Shown: positions 8,905 to 18,125, counted from the first letter of the stretch. The stretch: 64,000 bases of DNA from Marinobacter shengliensis (GCF_003007715.1 NZ_PXNO01000028.1:60580-124579); one strand, 5' to 3'. Made by a program: numbers and translations. The notes: a model not told the origin generated them from the sequence alone.

Positions 8905-9825
8905 TCAGGACTCAAGCCCGGCGCGGAAATCCCGGTAAGCACTGAATACATCCCAGGGCGATTCGAAGTGCGGGTAGTGGCCGATGTTCCGGAGGCTGAT
9001 GACGTCCGGGTTCCGGATCAATTCCCGGTAGCGCCGTGCCGTGGCCGCGCCCGAGACCGGATCCGCAGCGCCGGAGATCAGGCGCATCGGCTGTTGGGCA
9101 TTCTGCAAGGCCCCCACCCAGCGATTACGATGGCAACGGCGTTCCTCCATAAACTGGATCAGTTCATGCAGGATCCCACGGCCATTGTTGTAAGTGAGAA
9201 GATGCCAGAAGTCCTCCAGATCCTGCTGGGCAGGAGGATTCCGGTCACCAAACAACCGGCGGAAATTCCGTTCGAAACTACCCCGGGTAAGCCCCCGGCT
9301 GATCAGTCCACCAAGGGGACTCTTCAGAACTTTCTGGATAAACAGCGGGCTGTGCACCTCGGGAAACAGGCCACCGTTCAGCAAACACACACTGGTGATG
9401 TCGAAAGACAAAGACCCTTCCTGGTCCCTGGCCAACAGCTCCTGGGCAACCGAAGAGCCGTAGTCGTGGGCGAACAAGTGCACCGAATCCAACCCCAGAC
9501 CTTCGATCCAGCCCTGGATCAGATCCGCCTGGTCCTCAATGCTGTAAACATAGTTGCGGGGCTTGTCAGAAAACCCGAAGCCGAGCATATCGACAGCCAG
9601 TAGTTGGTGGCCGGACGCCAGCATCGGCCATAACCGGCTCCAGTCCCAGCTGGCGGTCGGAAACCCGTGCAGAAGCACCAGCGGCGAGCCTTTGCCGGCC
9701 ATGCGACTGAAGATGGCGTGGCCATCGTAGCTGAACCATTTACCGGCCTGCTGCCAGGCCTCGAGGGTATAGGTATCCTGGCGGCTGTCTGCCCTGATTT
9801 GTGAACCGGGTATTACCTGCTCCAT
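8905..9825 (-). CDS. Alpha/beta hydrolase with Asp nucleophile (epoxide hydrolase/dehalogenase-like)
   Basis: About 306 residues of alpha/beta-hydrolase fold: the HGFPTASWDW oxyanion region, the nucleophile elbow AHDYGSS with Asp where lipases have Ser, and a C-terminal His in NIGHYPHFE. The Asp elbow is the mark of epoxide hydrolases and haloalkane dehalogenases. The open frame extends to 9990, but the extra 55 residues do not look like the family N-terminus and would run into the folE upstream region, so ATG at 9825 is preferred. Substrate unknown. Confidence 0.75.
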   Translation of the reverse strand: MEQVIPGSQIRADSRQDTYTLEAWQQAGKWFSYDGHAIFSRMAGKGSPLVLLHGFPTASWDWSRLWPMLASGHQLLAVDMLGFGFSDKPRNYVYSIEDQADLIQGWIEGLGLDSVHLFAHDYGSSVAQELLARDQEGSLSFDITSVCLLNGGLFPEVHSPLFIQKVLKSPLGGLISRGLTRGSFERNFRRLFGDRNPPAQQDLEDFWHLLTYNNGRGILHELIQFMEERRCHRNRWVGALQNAQQPMRLISGAADPVSGAATARRYRELIRNPDVISLRNIGHYPHFESPWDVFSAYRDFRAGLES

Positions 9826-10003
9826 TTGTTCGTCCCGACATACCTGCGGAACCTCCACTTTAGTCCAAAGCCGTACAGGCTGCCATATCACTAAACGCTG
9901 CCCGTGAACTGGTCCATAATGGGCAAACCGGCGTAAACCGTGGAGATGGCCTGAAAATTCCCTTAAGCTTGCGCCCTTTATCAGATACAAACCGGAAACG
10001 ATT

Positions 10004-10573
10004 ATGACCTTACCTCTGGACGACCTTGCTGGTCACTACCGCGCCATCATTGAAGGCCTCGGCGAAAATGCCGACCGCGAAGGTCTTCAGGACACTCCGA
10101 TGCGGGCCGCCAAGGCCATGCAGTTCCTGACCCGGGGTTACCAGCAGGATCTTGCCGACCTGGTCAATAATGCTGTGTTTGAATCCGCCATGGATGAAAT
10201 GGTGGTGGTCCAGGACATCGAGCTGTACAGCATGTGTGAACATCACATGCTGCCCTTCATCGGAAAATGCCACATCGCCTATCTGCCCCAGGGCAGGGTA
10301 CTGGGCCTGTCCAAGTTTGCTCGCATTGTGGACATGTATGCTCGCCGCCTGCAGATTCAGGAGAACCTGACCCGCCAGATCGCGGAAGCGGTGGAAAGCG
10401 TTACCAATGCCAAAGGTGTCGCCGTGGTTATCGAGGCCCAGCACATGTGCATGATGATGCGGGGCGTGGAGAAACAGAACTCCCGGATGAAAACCTCGAT
10501 GATGCTGGGACAGTTCCGGAAATCACAGGCCACACGTACCGAATTTCTTACCCTGATTGGCAACAATCGCTGA
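10004..10573 (+). CDS. folE: GTP cyclohydrolase I (FolE)
   Basis: 189 residues, usual for FolE. It converts GTP to 7,8-dihydroneopterin triphosphate, the first step of tetrahydrofolate synthesis. Diagnostic segments are DIELYSMCEHHMLPF and GRVLGLSKFARIVDM, and the later AQHMCMMMRGV supplies the second zinc-ligand Cys. FolX, which acts on the product, follows after 25 bp, so the two are probably cotranscribed. Confidence 0.93.
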   Translation: MTLPLDDLAGHYRAIIEGLGENADREGLQDTPMRAAKAMQFLTRGYQQDLADLVNNAVFESAMDEMVVVQDIELYSMCEHHMLPFIGKCHIAYLPQGRVLGLSKFARIVDMYARRLQIQENLTRQIAEAVESVTNAKGVAVVIEAQHMCMMMRGVEKQNSRMKTSMMLGQFRKSQATRTEFLTLIGNNR

Positions 10574-10598
10574 ACCAGACGCCGAAAACGGAGGCATC

Positions 10599-10973
10599 AT
10601 GACAACCATGACTGGTGATCACCTGGCCCGTGTCAGGATCAAGAACCTTCTGCTGCGTGCCTACATTGGCATCAAGGAAGAAGAGATCAACAACCAGCAG
10701 GATGTGGTGATCAACGTCACCCTTCGCTACGATGCCTCCGCCGCCATTGACCAGAACGAAATCTCCGCTGCCCTGAATTACCGCACCATCACCAAGCAAA
10801 TCATCGGGCATGTGGACGGCAACAGTTTTGCTCTACTGGAACGGCTGACCCACGAAGTTCTCGAAATTGTGATGGAACATCAGGCCGTGCAGTGGGCACA
10901 GGTAGAAATCGACAAGCCGCACGCGTTACGCTATGCGGAATCGGTCTCTGTCTGTCTTGAGGCCCACCGTTAA
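10599..10973 (+). CDS. folX: Dihydroneopterin triphosphate 2'-epimerase (FolX)
   Basis: 124 residues of the FolB/FolX tunnelling-fold family: YIGIKEEEINNQQDVVINV, the LNYRTITK segment and the conserved EIDKPHALRYAESV end. The LNYRTITK form and the position next to folE favour FolX over dihydroneopterin aldolase FolB. The start at 10599 is chosen because GGAGG precedes it at the right spacing; an upstream in-frame ATG at 10557 lies inside folE. Confidence 0.82.
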   Translation: MTTMTGDHLARVRIKNLLLRAYIGIKEEEINNQQDVVINVTLRYDASAAIDQNEISAALNYRTITKQIIGHVDGNSFALLERLTHEVLEIVMEHQAVQWAQVEIDKPHALRYAESVSVCLEAHR

Positions 10974-10992
10974 TTCTTCGAGGTCTGCCCCG

Positions 10993-11430
10993 ATGCCCAG
11001 CAATGCCCCTGACCAGATCCGGGATATTCTAGAATCTGTGCGTACCATTGCGTTGGTTGGTGCCAGCGAGAAAACCAACCGCCCCTCCCACGAAGTGATG
11101 GAATACCTGCAGCGCCAGGGCTACCGTGTGATCCCGGTAAATCCGCGCCTGGCCGGCCAGCAAGTGCTCGGTGAGACAGTGTATGCTGACCTGGCATCAC
11201 TCCCGGAACCCGTAGACATGGCTGAGCTGTTCCTGGCCCCGGAACGGACCGATGCTGTGATCGACCAGGCTATTGAACAGAAGATTCCGGTACTCTGGCT
11301 GCAGATCGGCGTGATTAACGAGCCCGGTGCCGCCCGCGCCGAAGCCGCCGGGCTGAAGGTGGTCATGGACCACTGTCCGAAACAGGAGATCCCGAAGCTC
11401 GGTATTGGGCCCATCGTTGAACAGGCCTGA
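10993..11430 (+). CDS. CoA-binding Rossmann protein (YccU type)
   Basis: 145-residue protein of the CoA_binding_2 family: TIALVGASEKTNRPSHEVMEYL starts the Rossmann fold, followed by GYRVIPVNP and the later LWLQIGV and MDHCPKQE segments. These small proteins resemble the CoA-binding domain of succinyl-CoA synthetase and have no defined reaction. The start at ATG 10993, 20 bp after folX, was chosen because upstream residues in the frame overlap folX and look non-coding. Possibly the third gene of the folE operon. Confidence 0.8.
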   Translation: MPSNAPDQIRDILESVRTIALVGASEKTNRPSHEVMEYLQRQGYRVIPVNPRLAGQQVLGETVYADLASLPEPVDMAELFLAPERTDAVIDQAIEQKIPVLWLQIGVINEPGAARAEAAGLKVVMDHCPKQEIPKLGIGPIVEQA

Positions 11431-11581
11431 CTCCGTGTACCTGCAACCATCACTGCTCCAACCCGCTTCCGGCGTACCAGACCCAATGGGGCATGGCCAA
11501 ACAGGATAACTATGGCTCATAATCAAGCGCGATTGGCCGTTAAACCTGTTCAGCCTGTCTTTTAACGATCTGGAGTACACT

Positions 11582-13849
11582 GTGGCAAAACCCGAAACCG
11601 GTACCAGCCTTGTTGTCCGATGGCTTATGAGCCCGGTGTTTGTACTGGTCATTTTTCTGGTTTTTCTTGCCATTGCCGCCGGCCTCCGGGAAGGGCTTAT
11701 CCAGCAGGATAACCGTCAGATCGAAGCCAACCTCCGTAATGAAGCCAGGGCGCTGACGGATAACCTGGAGCGGGAATTCCTGGTGCACGTTCAGGCCATC
11801 GGGCGCATGGCCTATCGACTGTATACCCAGCCCGACACCCCGGAATCGCAATGGCGTGTGGACGCACGCAACTACCTGGAAGATTTTGGTGTTTACCAGG
11901 CCATCGAGTGGATTGATTCCAACTACATCATCCGATGGCTGGAACCGCTGGCTGGCAATCAGGACGTGGTGGGTTATAACGTGGCGTTCAACGACCAGCG
12001 CCGCGAAGCACTGGATAAAGCAGCAGCCACCGGTGATTATGATCTGTCCGGTATCATCGATCTTCGCCAGGGCGGCAAGGGCATGGTGATTTATTACCCC
12101 GTGGGCGCCGGAGACACCAATAACGGCTACATGGCCGGTGTGTTCAGGATGGAAGTTCTGGCCGAGCAGTTACTGACCAGCCGGGTACTGGAACACTTTC
12201 AGATTGAAATCCGGGACTCCGGAGAGCCTGCCTACGTTCTCAACTCAGACACCGAGATTGCCAGGAACTTCAGCTTCACTGTGCCCGTGCAGTTCCCCAC
12301 TCTGGATTGGACCCTGACGTTACGCCCCAATCAATCCTGGGTCGACAGCCAACGCAGTTCCTGGCCGATGCTTACTTTCGCAAGCCTGGTCTTTATGGGC
12401 CTGCTTACCAGCCTGACCACTTTGCTTGTCCAGTTGATCCTCAAGCGTAACCAGGCGCTTTTGAAAACCCGCCGGGAGCTGGAGCGGGAGATTGATCAGC
12501 GTATCGCCATGCAGGTGGACCTGGAGCGACTGGAATCCACCGATACCCTCACTGGCCTGGCCAATCGCCGGTTCTTCATGGAAGACCTGGCTCACACCCT
12601 GAACATCGCCGACCGGCAAATGCGCCAGGTGGGGCTGGTCATGATTGACCTGGACCGGTTCCAGATGCTCAACGATTCCCTCGGCCATCAGTTTGGCGAC
12701 GAATTGTTGATCAAGGTCTCCGAGCGGCTGAACAGCCTGAGTAATGAGCGGATTCTGGTGGCCTACTCAGGCGGCGACGAGTTCATGATCTGCCAGCAAC
12801 ACGTCGACGACATTGATGATGTGATTCACCTGCTTGGCCAGATCAAGCAGTGCTTTGCCGAACCATTCGAGGTTCAGGGCGATGCCCACAGCGTTACCGC
12901 CACCATGGGTGTCGCCGTGTATCCCCAGAGCGGACTGGACGCCGACACCCTGCTCCGGAATGCCGATATTGCCCTTTACCGTGCCAAGGAGCAGGGCCGC
13001 AATACTTACCAGTTCTACACCGAAGGCATGCAGGACCGTGAGGTGATGCGCCTGGAGCTGGACAAGGATCTGAGCCAGGCCCTGGCCAACGACGAGTTTG
13101 TGCTGTTTTATCAACCCCAGCTGAACCTGCAAACCGGTGAGATCAACAGTGTGGAAGCCCTGATCCGCTGGCAGCACCCCCGCCGCGGGCTTTTGGCACC
13201 CATCGAATTCATCCCCCTGGCGGAAGAGAGCGGTCGGATTACCGAGATCGGCCGATGGGTGGTGCTTGCCGCCTGTCGCCAGCTCGCCAATTGGCGCGGC
13301 ACGGCTTGCGAGCAACTCAGGATCGCGGTGAATCTTTCGGGCCGGGAGCTGGATGATGAATCATTGGTGGAACATGTACGGGATGCCCTGCTATCGGAAG
13401 AAGTGGACCCGAGCATGCTGGAAGTGGAGCTGACGGAAGAGATCTTCATCCAGAACATTGAACACAACCTGAATCAGTTGTCGCGTCTGCATCAGCTGGG
13501 GGTTCACCTGGCCATTGATGATTTCGGCGTGGGCTATTCGTCTCTCGGCTATTTGCGGGATTTCCCGGTAGATCTGCTGAAAATTGACCGGTCGTTTATC
13601 ACCGATGTGACCGAGCGCCATGACGACGCGGTCATCACTCGGGCCGTGATCAATCTTGCCCACAACCTCGGCATTCAGGTGGTGGCCGAGGGCGTGGAAA
13701 CCGAGGAGCAACTGAATTTCCTGAAAGCGCACCGTTGCAATCTGGCCCAGGGTTATCTGATCAGCCGGCCGATTCCAGCGGAAGACCTGGAGACAGCGTT
13801 GGCGGAAGGCATCCTGTTTACCGGTCAATCGATCAATTCGGGTTTGTAA
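11582..13849 (+). CDS. CHASE-type sensor GGDEF-EAL protein
   Basis: 755 residues: membrane helix (about 16-36), an extracytoplasmic CHASE-like sensor (about 45-245, with GVYQAIEWID), a second membrane helix (about 262-285), then a GGDEF domain with an intact GGDEF at 397-401 and an EAL domain starting at E525. The EAL domain keeps the catalytic motifs ELTEE, DDFG, KIDRSF and AEGVET, so phosphodiesterase activity is expected; the cyclase motif is also intact, but I see no RxxD inhibitory site. It may be bifunctional, or GGDEF may act as a GTP-sensing module. Start GTG at 11582. Confidence 0.88.
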   Translation: MAKPETGTSLVVRWLMSPVFVLVIFLVFLAIAAGLREGLIQQDNRQIEANLRNEARALTDNLEREFLVHVQAIGRMAYRLYTQPDTPESQWRVDARNYLEDFGVYQAIEWIDSNYIIRWLEPLAGNQDVVGYNVAFNDQRREALDKAAATGDYDLSGIIDLRQGGKGMVIYYPVGAGDTNNGYMAGVFRMEVLAEQLLTSRVLEHFQIEIRDSGEPAYVLNSDTEIARNFSFTVPVQFPTLDWTLTLRPNQSWVDSQRSSWPMLTFASLVFMGLLTSLTTLLVQLILKRNQALLKTRRELEREIDQRIAMQVDLERLESTDTLTGLANRRFFMEDLAHTLNIADRQMRQVGLVMIDLDRFQMLNDSLGHQFGDELLIKVSERLNSLSNERILVAYSGGDEFMICQQHVDDIDDVIHLLGQIKQCFAEPFEVQGDAHSVTATMGVAVYPQSGLDADTLLRNADIALYRAKEQGRNTYQFYTEGMQDREVMRLELDKDLSQALANDEFVLFYQPQLNLQTGEINSVEALIRWQHPRRGLLAPIEFIPLAEESGRITEIGRWVVLAACRQLANWRGTACEQLRIAVNLSGRELDDESLVEHVRDALLSEEVDPSMLEVELTEEIFIQNIEHNLNQLSRLHQLGVHLAIDDFGVGYSSLGYLRDFPVDLLKIDRSFITDVTERHDDAVITRAVINLAHNLGIQVVAEGVETEEQLNFLKAHRCNLAQGYLISRPIPAEDLETALAEGILFTGQSINSGL

Positions 13850-13902
13850 TGGCGGTTTCTGATCCCCAAACTTCTCTGTAACTTTTTCGTTGAGTGATGT
13901 TT

Positions 13903-14223
13903 ATGTCTGCCAGATATCTGACTCCGGAGCAGGATGCCAGGCTGCGCCGCTGGGAGCGCTGGAACCGGAATTATTTCATGTTTGCGTTTGTGGCGCTGAC
14001 GGTGGTGTTGGTGTTCAGTAGTCAGTTGGGGATTTCCAGTGGTGATGAGTGGGGGTCTCTGGGGGTGCTGCTGGCTTTGCTGGTGGTACCGATTATTGTG
14101 TTGCAGTTGCGGCTGCAGTGTCCCGCCTGTGGGGTGAAGATTGGCTGGCAGGCTAAGCTGATGGCGCCTGATCAGTGCAAGTCTTGTGGTGTGTTTCTTC
14201 GCTCTAAGAATTCTTCTTCCTGA
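13903..14223 (+). CDS. Small membrane protein with C-terminal zinc ribbon
   Basis: About 106 residues, unrecognised as a named family. Two hydrophobic segments (about 24-42 and 52-70) precede a short cytosolic tail with CPAC and CKSC pairs spaced like a zinc ribbon. The start is ambiguous between GTG 13894, ATG 13897 and ATG 13903. Codon third positions are unusually G/T-rich compared with the upstream gene, part of a strand skew discussed in the findings. Confidence 0.6.
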   Translation: MSARYLTPEQDARLRRWERWNRNYFMFAFVALTVVLVFSSQLGISSGDEWGSLGVLLALLVVPIIVLQLRLQCPACGVKIGWQAKLMAPDQCKSCGVFLRSKNSSS

Positions 14224-14244
14224 TATCCTGCCTGAAAACCTTTG

Positions 14245-14268
14245 ACCTGTGAGTTGGTCACAGGTTTT
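14245..14268 (+). terminator. Rho-independent terminator
   Basis: Perfect 8-bp stem (ACCTGTGA at 14245-14252 with TCACAGGT at 14258-14265), 5-nt loop, followed by a short T run. It lies 22 bp after the zinc-ribbon membrane protein gene and before hairpin element A. Confidence 0.7.
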
Positions 14269-14304
14269 ACTCTGATCTCTGTTTTTTGGAGATGGACGTG
14301 CCGT

Positions 14305-14400
14305 GGCTGGGGTAGCTTCCGAAAACCGCTGCAAGTACGTCCGTGTACGCTTGCTTTCCGCCATCCGTGGCTACAAGCATTTTCGGAAGCTACCCCAGCC
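14305..14400 (-). repeat. Hairpin element A (subtype 1, core reversed)
   Basis: Perfect 21-bp inverted arms (14305-14325 and 14380-14400) ending inward in AAAA/TTTT enclose a 54-bp core (14326-14379). Read on the minus strand the core matches element G almost base for base, including GCCACGGATGGC, GCGGAAAGCAAGCG and ACTTGCAGCGG. The arm sequence is shared with no other copy. It sits 66 bp before the MerR-type regulator gene, after a separate terminator. Confidence 0.9.
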
Positions 14401-14466
14401 CCGTCACTCCGCCAACTTTAGTCGTGGATTCTTTGTACATCCGTGAACATTGGTGAGTACGCCGTC

Positions 14467-14910
14467 ATGAAAGTTAAAGAGCTGGCCACCGCCGCCGGGG
14501 TTAACCCCGATACCGTCCGGTTCTACACCCGGGAAGGTTTGTTACAGCCCACCCGCAACCCGGACAACAACTACCAGCAATACGATGCCGAGGATCTGCG
14601 CCGGTTGCGGTTTGCCCGTAAGGCGCGGCAGTTGGGGTTTTCGTTGCCGGAGATTCGGCAAATTCTGGCCCGGGCGGATGATCATCATTCGCCGTGCCCG
14701 ATGGTTCGGGACGTGTTTCAGCAGCGGTTGGTGGTGGTTGAACGGGAAATTGCGGAGTTGCAGCAGTTGCGCAAGCGGATGATTTCGGCGCTGGCTGCCT
14801 GGCAGGAGATGCCGGACGGGACGCCGGATGGGCATACGATTTGTCGGTTAATTGAGCACTGGGACGATCCCTCGGCCGAGTCTTGTTGCGAGGAGCCAAA
14901 GCATGAGTGA
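14467..14910 (+). CDS. MerR-family metal-responsive regulator
   Basis: 147 residues: N-terminal MerR helix-turn-helix (VKELATAAGVNPDTVRFYTREGLL), a long dimerisation helix, and a C-terminal metal-binding region with Cys in HSPCPMV and HTICRLIEHW, plus CC near the end. This resembles the CueR/CadR/PbrR group. It is followed, with an 8-bp overlap, by copA, so copper (I) sensing is the likely role; ligand identity is inferred from context. ATG 14467 is preferred over 14443 because it gives the standard MerR N-terminus. I could not identify a typical MerR promoter dyad. Confidence 0.82.
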   Translation: MKVKELATAAGVNPDTVRFYTREGLLQPTRNPDNNYQQYDAEDLRRLRFARKARQLGFSLPEIRQILARADDHHSPCPMVRDVFQQRLVVVEREIAELQQLRKRMISALAAWQEMPDGTPDGHTICRLIEHWDDPSAESCCEEPKHE

Positions 14911-17491
14911 TGCACCTGAGCTTAAACCGGCGTTGTCGATTTCCGGAGCCTCGTGTCAGGGCTGTGCGAAGAAGATTCGCAATGCTCTGGAGCCGTTGAC
15001 CGGCAGTACCGAGCTGGTTGGGGTGGATATCGAGGCGCAAACGGTGGCTTTGCCTGACGGGGTGGATCTGGCCGAGGCGGCGCGGGTGGTAACCGAGGCA
15101 GGGTATCCGGCGGAGCCTGTGGCGACGTCAGAGCCGGCATCGTGTTGTGCTTCGAAGAAGGCTTCGTCCTGCAATAGCCAATCCGACAATACCGGTGCAC
15201 CAGCCAAGTCGGCCAAAGAACACGCACAAGCATACGAAGCAGCAGACGATGACCAGGTTGTGCTGTCGGTTTCCGGGGCTACTTGTGCGTCCTGTGTTGC
15301 CAGTATCGAGAAGGCGTTGCTGTCGGTGCCGGGGGTGACCCATGCTCATATGAATCTGGCGGATAACACAGCCACGGCCAGCGGCAAGGCGGAACCGGAT
15401 GCGCTGATTAAAGCGGTGGAAAGTGCCGGCTATGGTGCCAGCGTAATTGAGGATGCCGACGCGGCTGATGATCGCCGGCAAGCGGAGGATAAAAAGCAGT
15501 ACAAGGTGCTGCTGGTGAAGATGGCCATCAGTCTGGGCCTCGGCTTGGTGTTGATGGTCTGGGGCATGGGTTTTGACACCATGATGGTGACCGAGGCCAA
15601 TCAGCTTACCTGGATCAATTTCGGCATTCTGACCCTGGGCGTGATGATCGCCACCGGTGGGCATTTCTTCACCGGGGCCTGGAAGGCCTTCAAACACCAT
15701 AACGCCAACATGGACACCCTGATTGCTTTGGGCACTGGTACCGCCTGGCTGTATTCCATGGTGGTGTCGAGCGTGCCGGAGCTGCTGCCGGAGATGGCGC
15801 GGCATGTGTATTTTGAAGCTTCCGCCATGATCATCGGCCTGATCAACCTGGGCCAGGCATTGGAGCTGCGGGCCAAGGGCAAAACCTCTGAGGCGGTGCG
15901 GCGGTTGCTGGATCTGCGGGCCAAGACCGCCCGGGTGATTCGCAACGGCGAAGAACAGGACCTTCCCGTTGAGCAGGTTCGCAAGGGCGACCACATACGG
16001 GTTCGGCCCGGAGAGAAGTTGCCGGTAGACGGGGTGATCGTGGAAGGCAGCACCCGCATCGACGAAAGCATGCTGACTGGCGAACCCATGCCGGTGAGCA
16101 AGGCGAAGGATGATGAGGTGTCGGCCGGCACTCTGAACACCCACGGTTCGATCATTTACGAAGCCACCCGTGTCGGCAGCGAGACGGCGCTGGCGCAGAT
16201 CATCAAGCTGGTGAAAAAAGCCCAGGGCTCGAAACCGGCCATTGGCCGGTTGGCCGACAAGATTTCCTCGGTGTTCGTGCCCACGGTCATGCTGGTTGCC
16301 ATCGGCGCGGCACTGGTCTGGTACAACGTGGGGCCAGAGCCGGCGGTGGTTCACATGATGATAGCGGCCACCACCGTGCTGATCATTGCCTGCCCCTGTG
16401 CTTTGGGCCTGGCCACGCCGATGTCGGTGATGGTGGGCGTCGGCAAGGCTGCCGAGTATGGCGCGCTGATTCGCCAAGGGGATGCGTTGCAGACCGCCGG
16501 CAAGATCGATCTGGTGATTCTGGACAAGACCGGCACCATCACCGAAGGCCACCCGGCCGTCACGCGGATGACCGCCGTTGATAATAACGAGACCACCTTG
16601 TTGGCACTGGCAGCCGGGCTGGAGCGCCACTCCGAGCACCCCCTGGCAGAGGCCATATTGAGCCGGGCCAACGAAGATGGCGTAGAGCCTGAAACAGTGA
16701 CGGACTTTGAAGCGCTCAATGGCAAGGGCGTGCAAGGCCAGTTCGATGGCCAGACGGTGCGCCTCGGCAACCGGCGCTGGCTGGAGGCCGAAGGCATCAA
16801 CGTGACACATCTGGATTCGGCCGCCAACACCATTACCGAGGAAGCCGGCACGCCGTTGTTTCTGGCACTGGGCGCCAAGGTGCTGGGCGTTATCGGGGTG
16901 GCCGATGCCATCAAGCCGGATTCCGAAGCCGCCATCCGCCGCCTGCATGACGCGGGTATCAAGGTGATGATGGTCACAGGGGACGTTGATGCCACCGCCA
17001 GGGCCATCGCCTTGAAAGCCGGCATTGATGACTACCGGGCCGAGGTACTGCCCGAAAACAAGGCCGAAGTGGTCAGCGAAATGCGCGGTAAAGGCTACAC
17101 CGTGGCCATGGTGGGCGATGGCATCAACGACGCCCCGGCCCTGGCAGCCGCGGATGTCGGTTTTGCCATTGGCACCGGCACCGATGTCGCCATTGAAAGC
17201 GCAGCCATAACCCTGATGCGCGGCTCCCTGCACGGGGTGCCGGATGCCATCGAGATTTCCCGGGCAACCGTCACCAACATCAAACAGAACCTGTTCGGAG
17301 CGTTTGTATACAACACAATGGGTATTCCCGTGGCCGCCGGCCTGCTCTACCCTGTGTGGGGCATCCTGATGAGTCCGATTCTGGCGGGTGCCGCCATGTC
17401 GTTGTCGTCGGTGACGGTGGTATCCAATGCCAACCGGCTGCGCCTGTTCAAAAGCAGCCACACCCCGGCAAGGCAAGAGGAGCGGAACTGA
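14903..17491 (+). CDS. copA: Copper-exporting P1B-type ATPase CopA
   Basis: 862 residues. Two N-terminal heavy-metal-associated domains: C18-Q-G-C21 and the standard C128-A-S-C131, joined by a Cys-rich linker (SCCASKKASSC). Then the P1B core: TGEP actuator loop, the CPC ion motif in the membrane (C497-P-C499), phosphorylation motif DKTGT (D541), SEHPLAEAI nucleotide loop and GDGINDAPAL hinge. CPC plus the HMA domains point to export of Cu(I) from the cytosol. It overlaps the regulator gene by 8 bp and a small membrane-peptide gene by one base, so it is the main gene of a copper operon. Confidence 0.93.
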   Translation: MSDAPELKPALSISGASCQGCAKKIRNALEPLTGSTELVGVDIEAQTVALPDGVDLAEAARVVTEAGYPAEPVATSEPASCCASKKASSCNSQSDNTGAPAKSAKEHAQAYEAADDDQVVLSVSGATCASCVASIEKALLSVPGVTHAHMNLADNTATASGKAEPDALIKAVESAGYGASVIEDADAADDRRQAEDKKQYKVLLVKMAISLGLGLVLMVWGMGFDTMMVTEANQLTWINFGILTLGVMIATGGHFFTGAWKAFKHHNANMDTLIALGTGTAWLYSMVVSSVPELLPEMARHVYFEASAMIIGLINLGQALELRAKGKTSEAVRRLLDLRAKTARVIRNGEEQDLPVEQVRKGDHIRVRPGEKLPVDGVIVEGSTRIDESMLTGEPMPVSKAKDDEVSAGTLNTHGSIIYEATRVGSETALAQIIKLVKKAQGSKPAIGRLADKISSVFVPTVMLVAIGAALVWYNVGPEPAVVHMMIAATTVLIIACPCALGLATPMSVMVGVGKAAEYGALIRQGDALQTAGKIDLVILDKTGTITEGHPAVTRMTAVDNNETTLLALAAGLERHSEHPLAEAILSRANEDGVEPETVTDFEALNGKGVQGQFDGQTVRLGNRRWLEAEGINVTHLDSAANTITEEAGTPLFLALGAKVLGVIGVADAIKPDSEAAIRRLHDAGIKVMMVTGDVDATARAIALKAGIDDYRAEVLPENKAEVVSEMRGKGYTVAMVGDGINDAPALAAADVGFAIGTGTDVAIESAAITLMRGSLHGVPDAIEISRATVTNIKQNLFGAFVYNTMGIPVAAGLLYPVWGILMSPILAGAAMSLSSVTVVSNANRLRLFKSSHTPARQEERN

Positions 17492-17589
17492 TGGAGACGA
17501 TTCTGGTCAACGCAGCAGGGCTGGCCCTGATGGCCGCCGTGGTTTGGTGGTTCTGGTTATCCGGCAACAAATCCGGGCAGAACCAATGA
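17491..17589 (+). CDS. 32-residue membrane peptide in the copper operon
   Basis: A short frame (32 residues) starting at the last base of the copA stop (TGATG), with a strong ribosome site AAGAGGAG just upstream. It encodes one hydrophobic helix (about residues 4-25, rich in Ala, Val, Trp and Leu) and a short polar tail. Too small to recognise by family. Tight coupling to copA suggests a small partner of the pump or a membrane anchor remnant; function is not deducible. Confidence 0.6.
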   Translation: METILVNAAGLALMAAVVWWFWLSGNKSGQNQ

Positions 17590-17623
17590 TCCTGTTCACA
17601 CACGCATTACCGAGGTAACCGCC

Positions 17624-18073
17624 ATGAAAAAACACACCTTAGCCCTTGGCCTGGTGGCCGCCCTGGGGTTCAGCACCACGGCCGTCGCCGGCGGAGCCGC
17701 CCATAGCATTCACGTGTATAAATCGCCCACCTGCGGTTGCTGTGGCGACTGGATCGACCACCTGGAAGAAAACGGGTTCGACGTCACCGCCACCGACACC
17801 GATGACATGGGCAAGATCAAGGCCGACGCCGGCCTGATTCCAGGCCTGGGCAGCTGCCACACCGCCTTTGTGGGTGACTATGTGGTGGAAGGCCATGTGC
17901 CGGCGGATGATATCAAACGCCTGTTGAGCGAGGCCCCGAAAGCCACCGGCATCAGTGTTCCGGGTATGCCCATAGGCTCGCCCGGCATGGAGATGGGTGA
18001 TCGCAAGGACCACTACAAGGTCATCCTGTTTAACAAGGAAGGTCAGACCCGGGTGTTTGCCGAGCACAACTGA
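17624..18073 (+). CDS. DUF411 metal-binding periplasmic protein
   Basis: 149 residues with an N-terminal signal peptide (about 1-22, ending AVAGG) and the DUF411 fold: CGCCGDW close to the N-terminus, GLGSCHTA and VPGMPIGSPGMEMGD. The Cys and Met-rich motifs suggest soft-metal (copper) binding, in line with its place after copA. Members of this family are found in copper resistance operons; a direct role is inferred. Confidence 0.85.
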   Translation: MKKHTLALGLVAALGFSTTAVAGGAAHSIHVYKSPTCGCCGDWIDHLEENGFDVTATDTDDMGKIKADAGLIPGLGSCHTAFVGDYVVEGHVPADDIKRLLSEAPKATGISVPGMPIGSPGMEMGDRKDHYKVILFNKEGQTRVFAEHN

Positions 18074-18100
18074 CCGTTTTGCACTCAGGTCAGGATTTCC

Positions 18101-18125
18101 GCGTGCAGCCGGCCAGGCTGCGCGC
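18101..18125 (+). terminator. Hairpin after the copper operon
   Basis: 10-bp stem with one G-T pair (GCGTGCAGCC with GGCTGCGCGC) and a 5-nt loop, 27 bp after the DUF411 gene. There is no T run after it, so it may be a Rho-assisted or weak terminator. Confidence 0.35.

Noticed and set aside
9826..9990. N-terminal extension of the alpha/beta hydrolase
   Set aside because: 55 extra residues do not fit the family and run into the folE upstream region.
15128..17476. Long open frame of 782 codons on the minus strand
   Set aside because: It is antisense to the whole copA gene, whose P-type ATPase motifs are all in place on the plus strand; the minus translation is rich in His, Gln and Gly without any domain.
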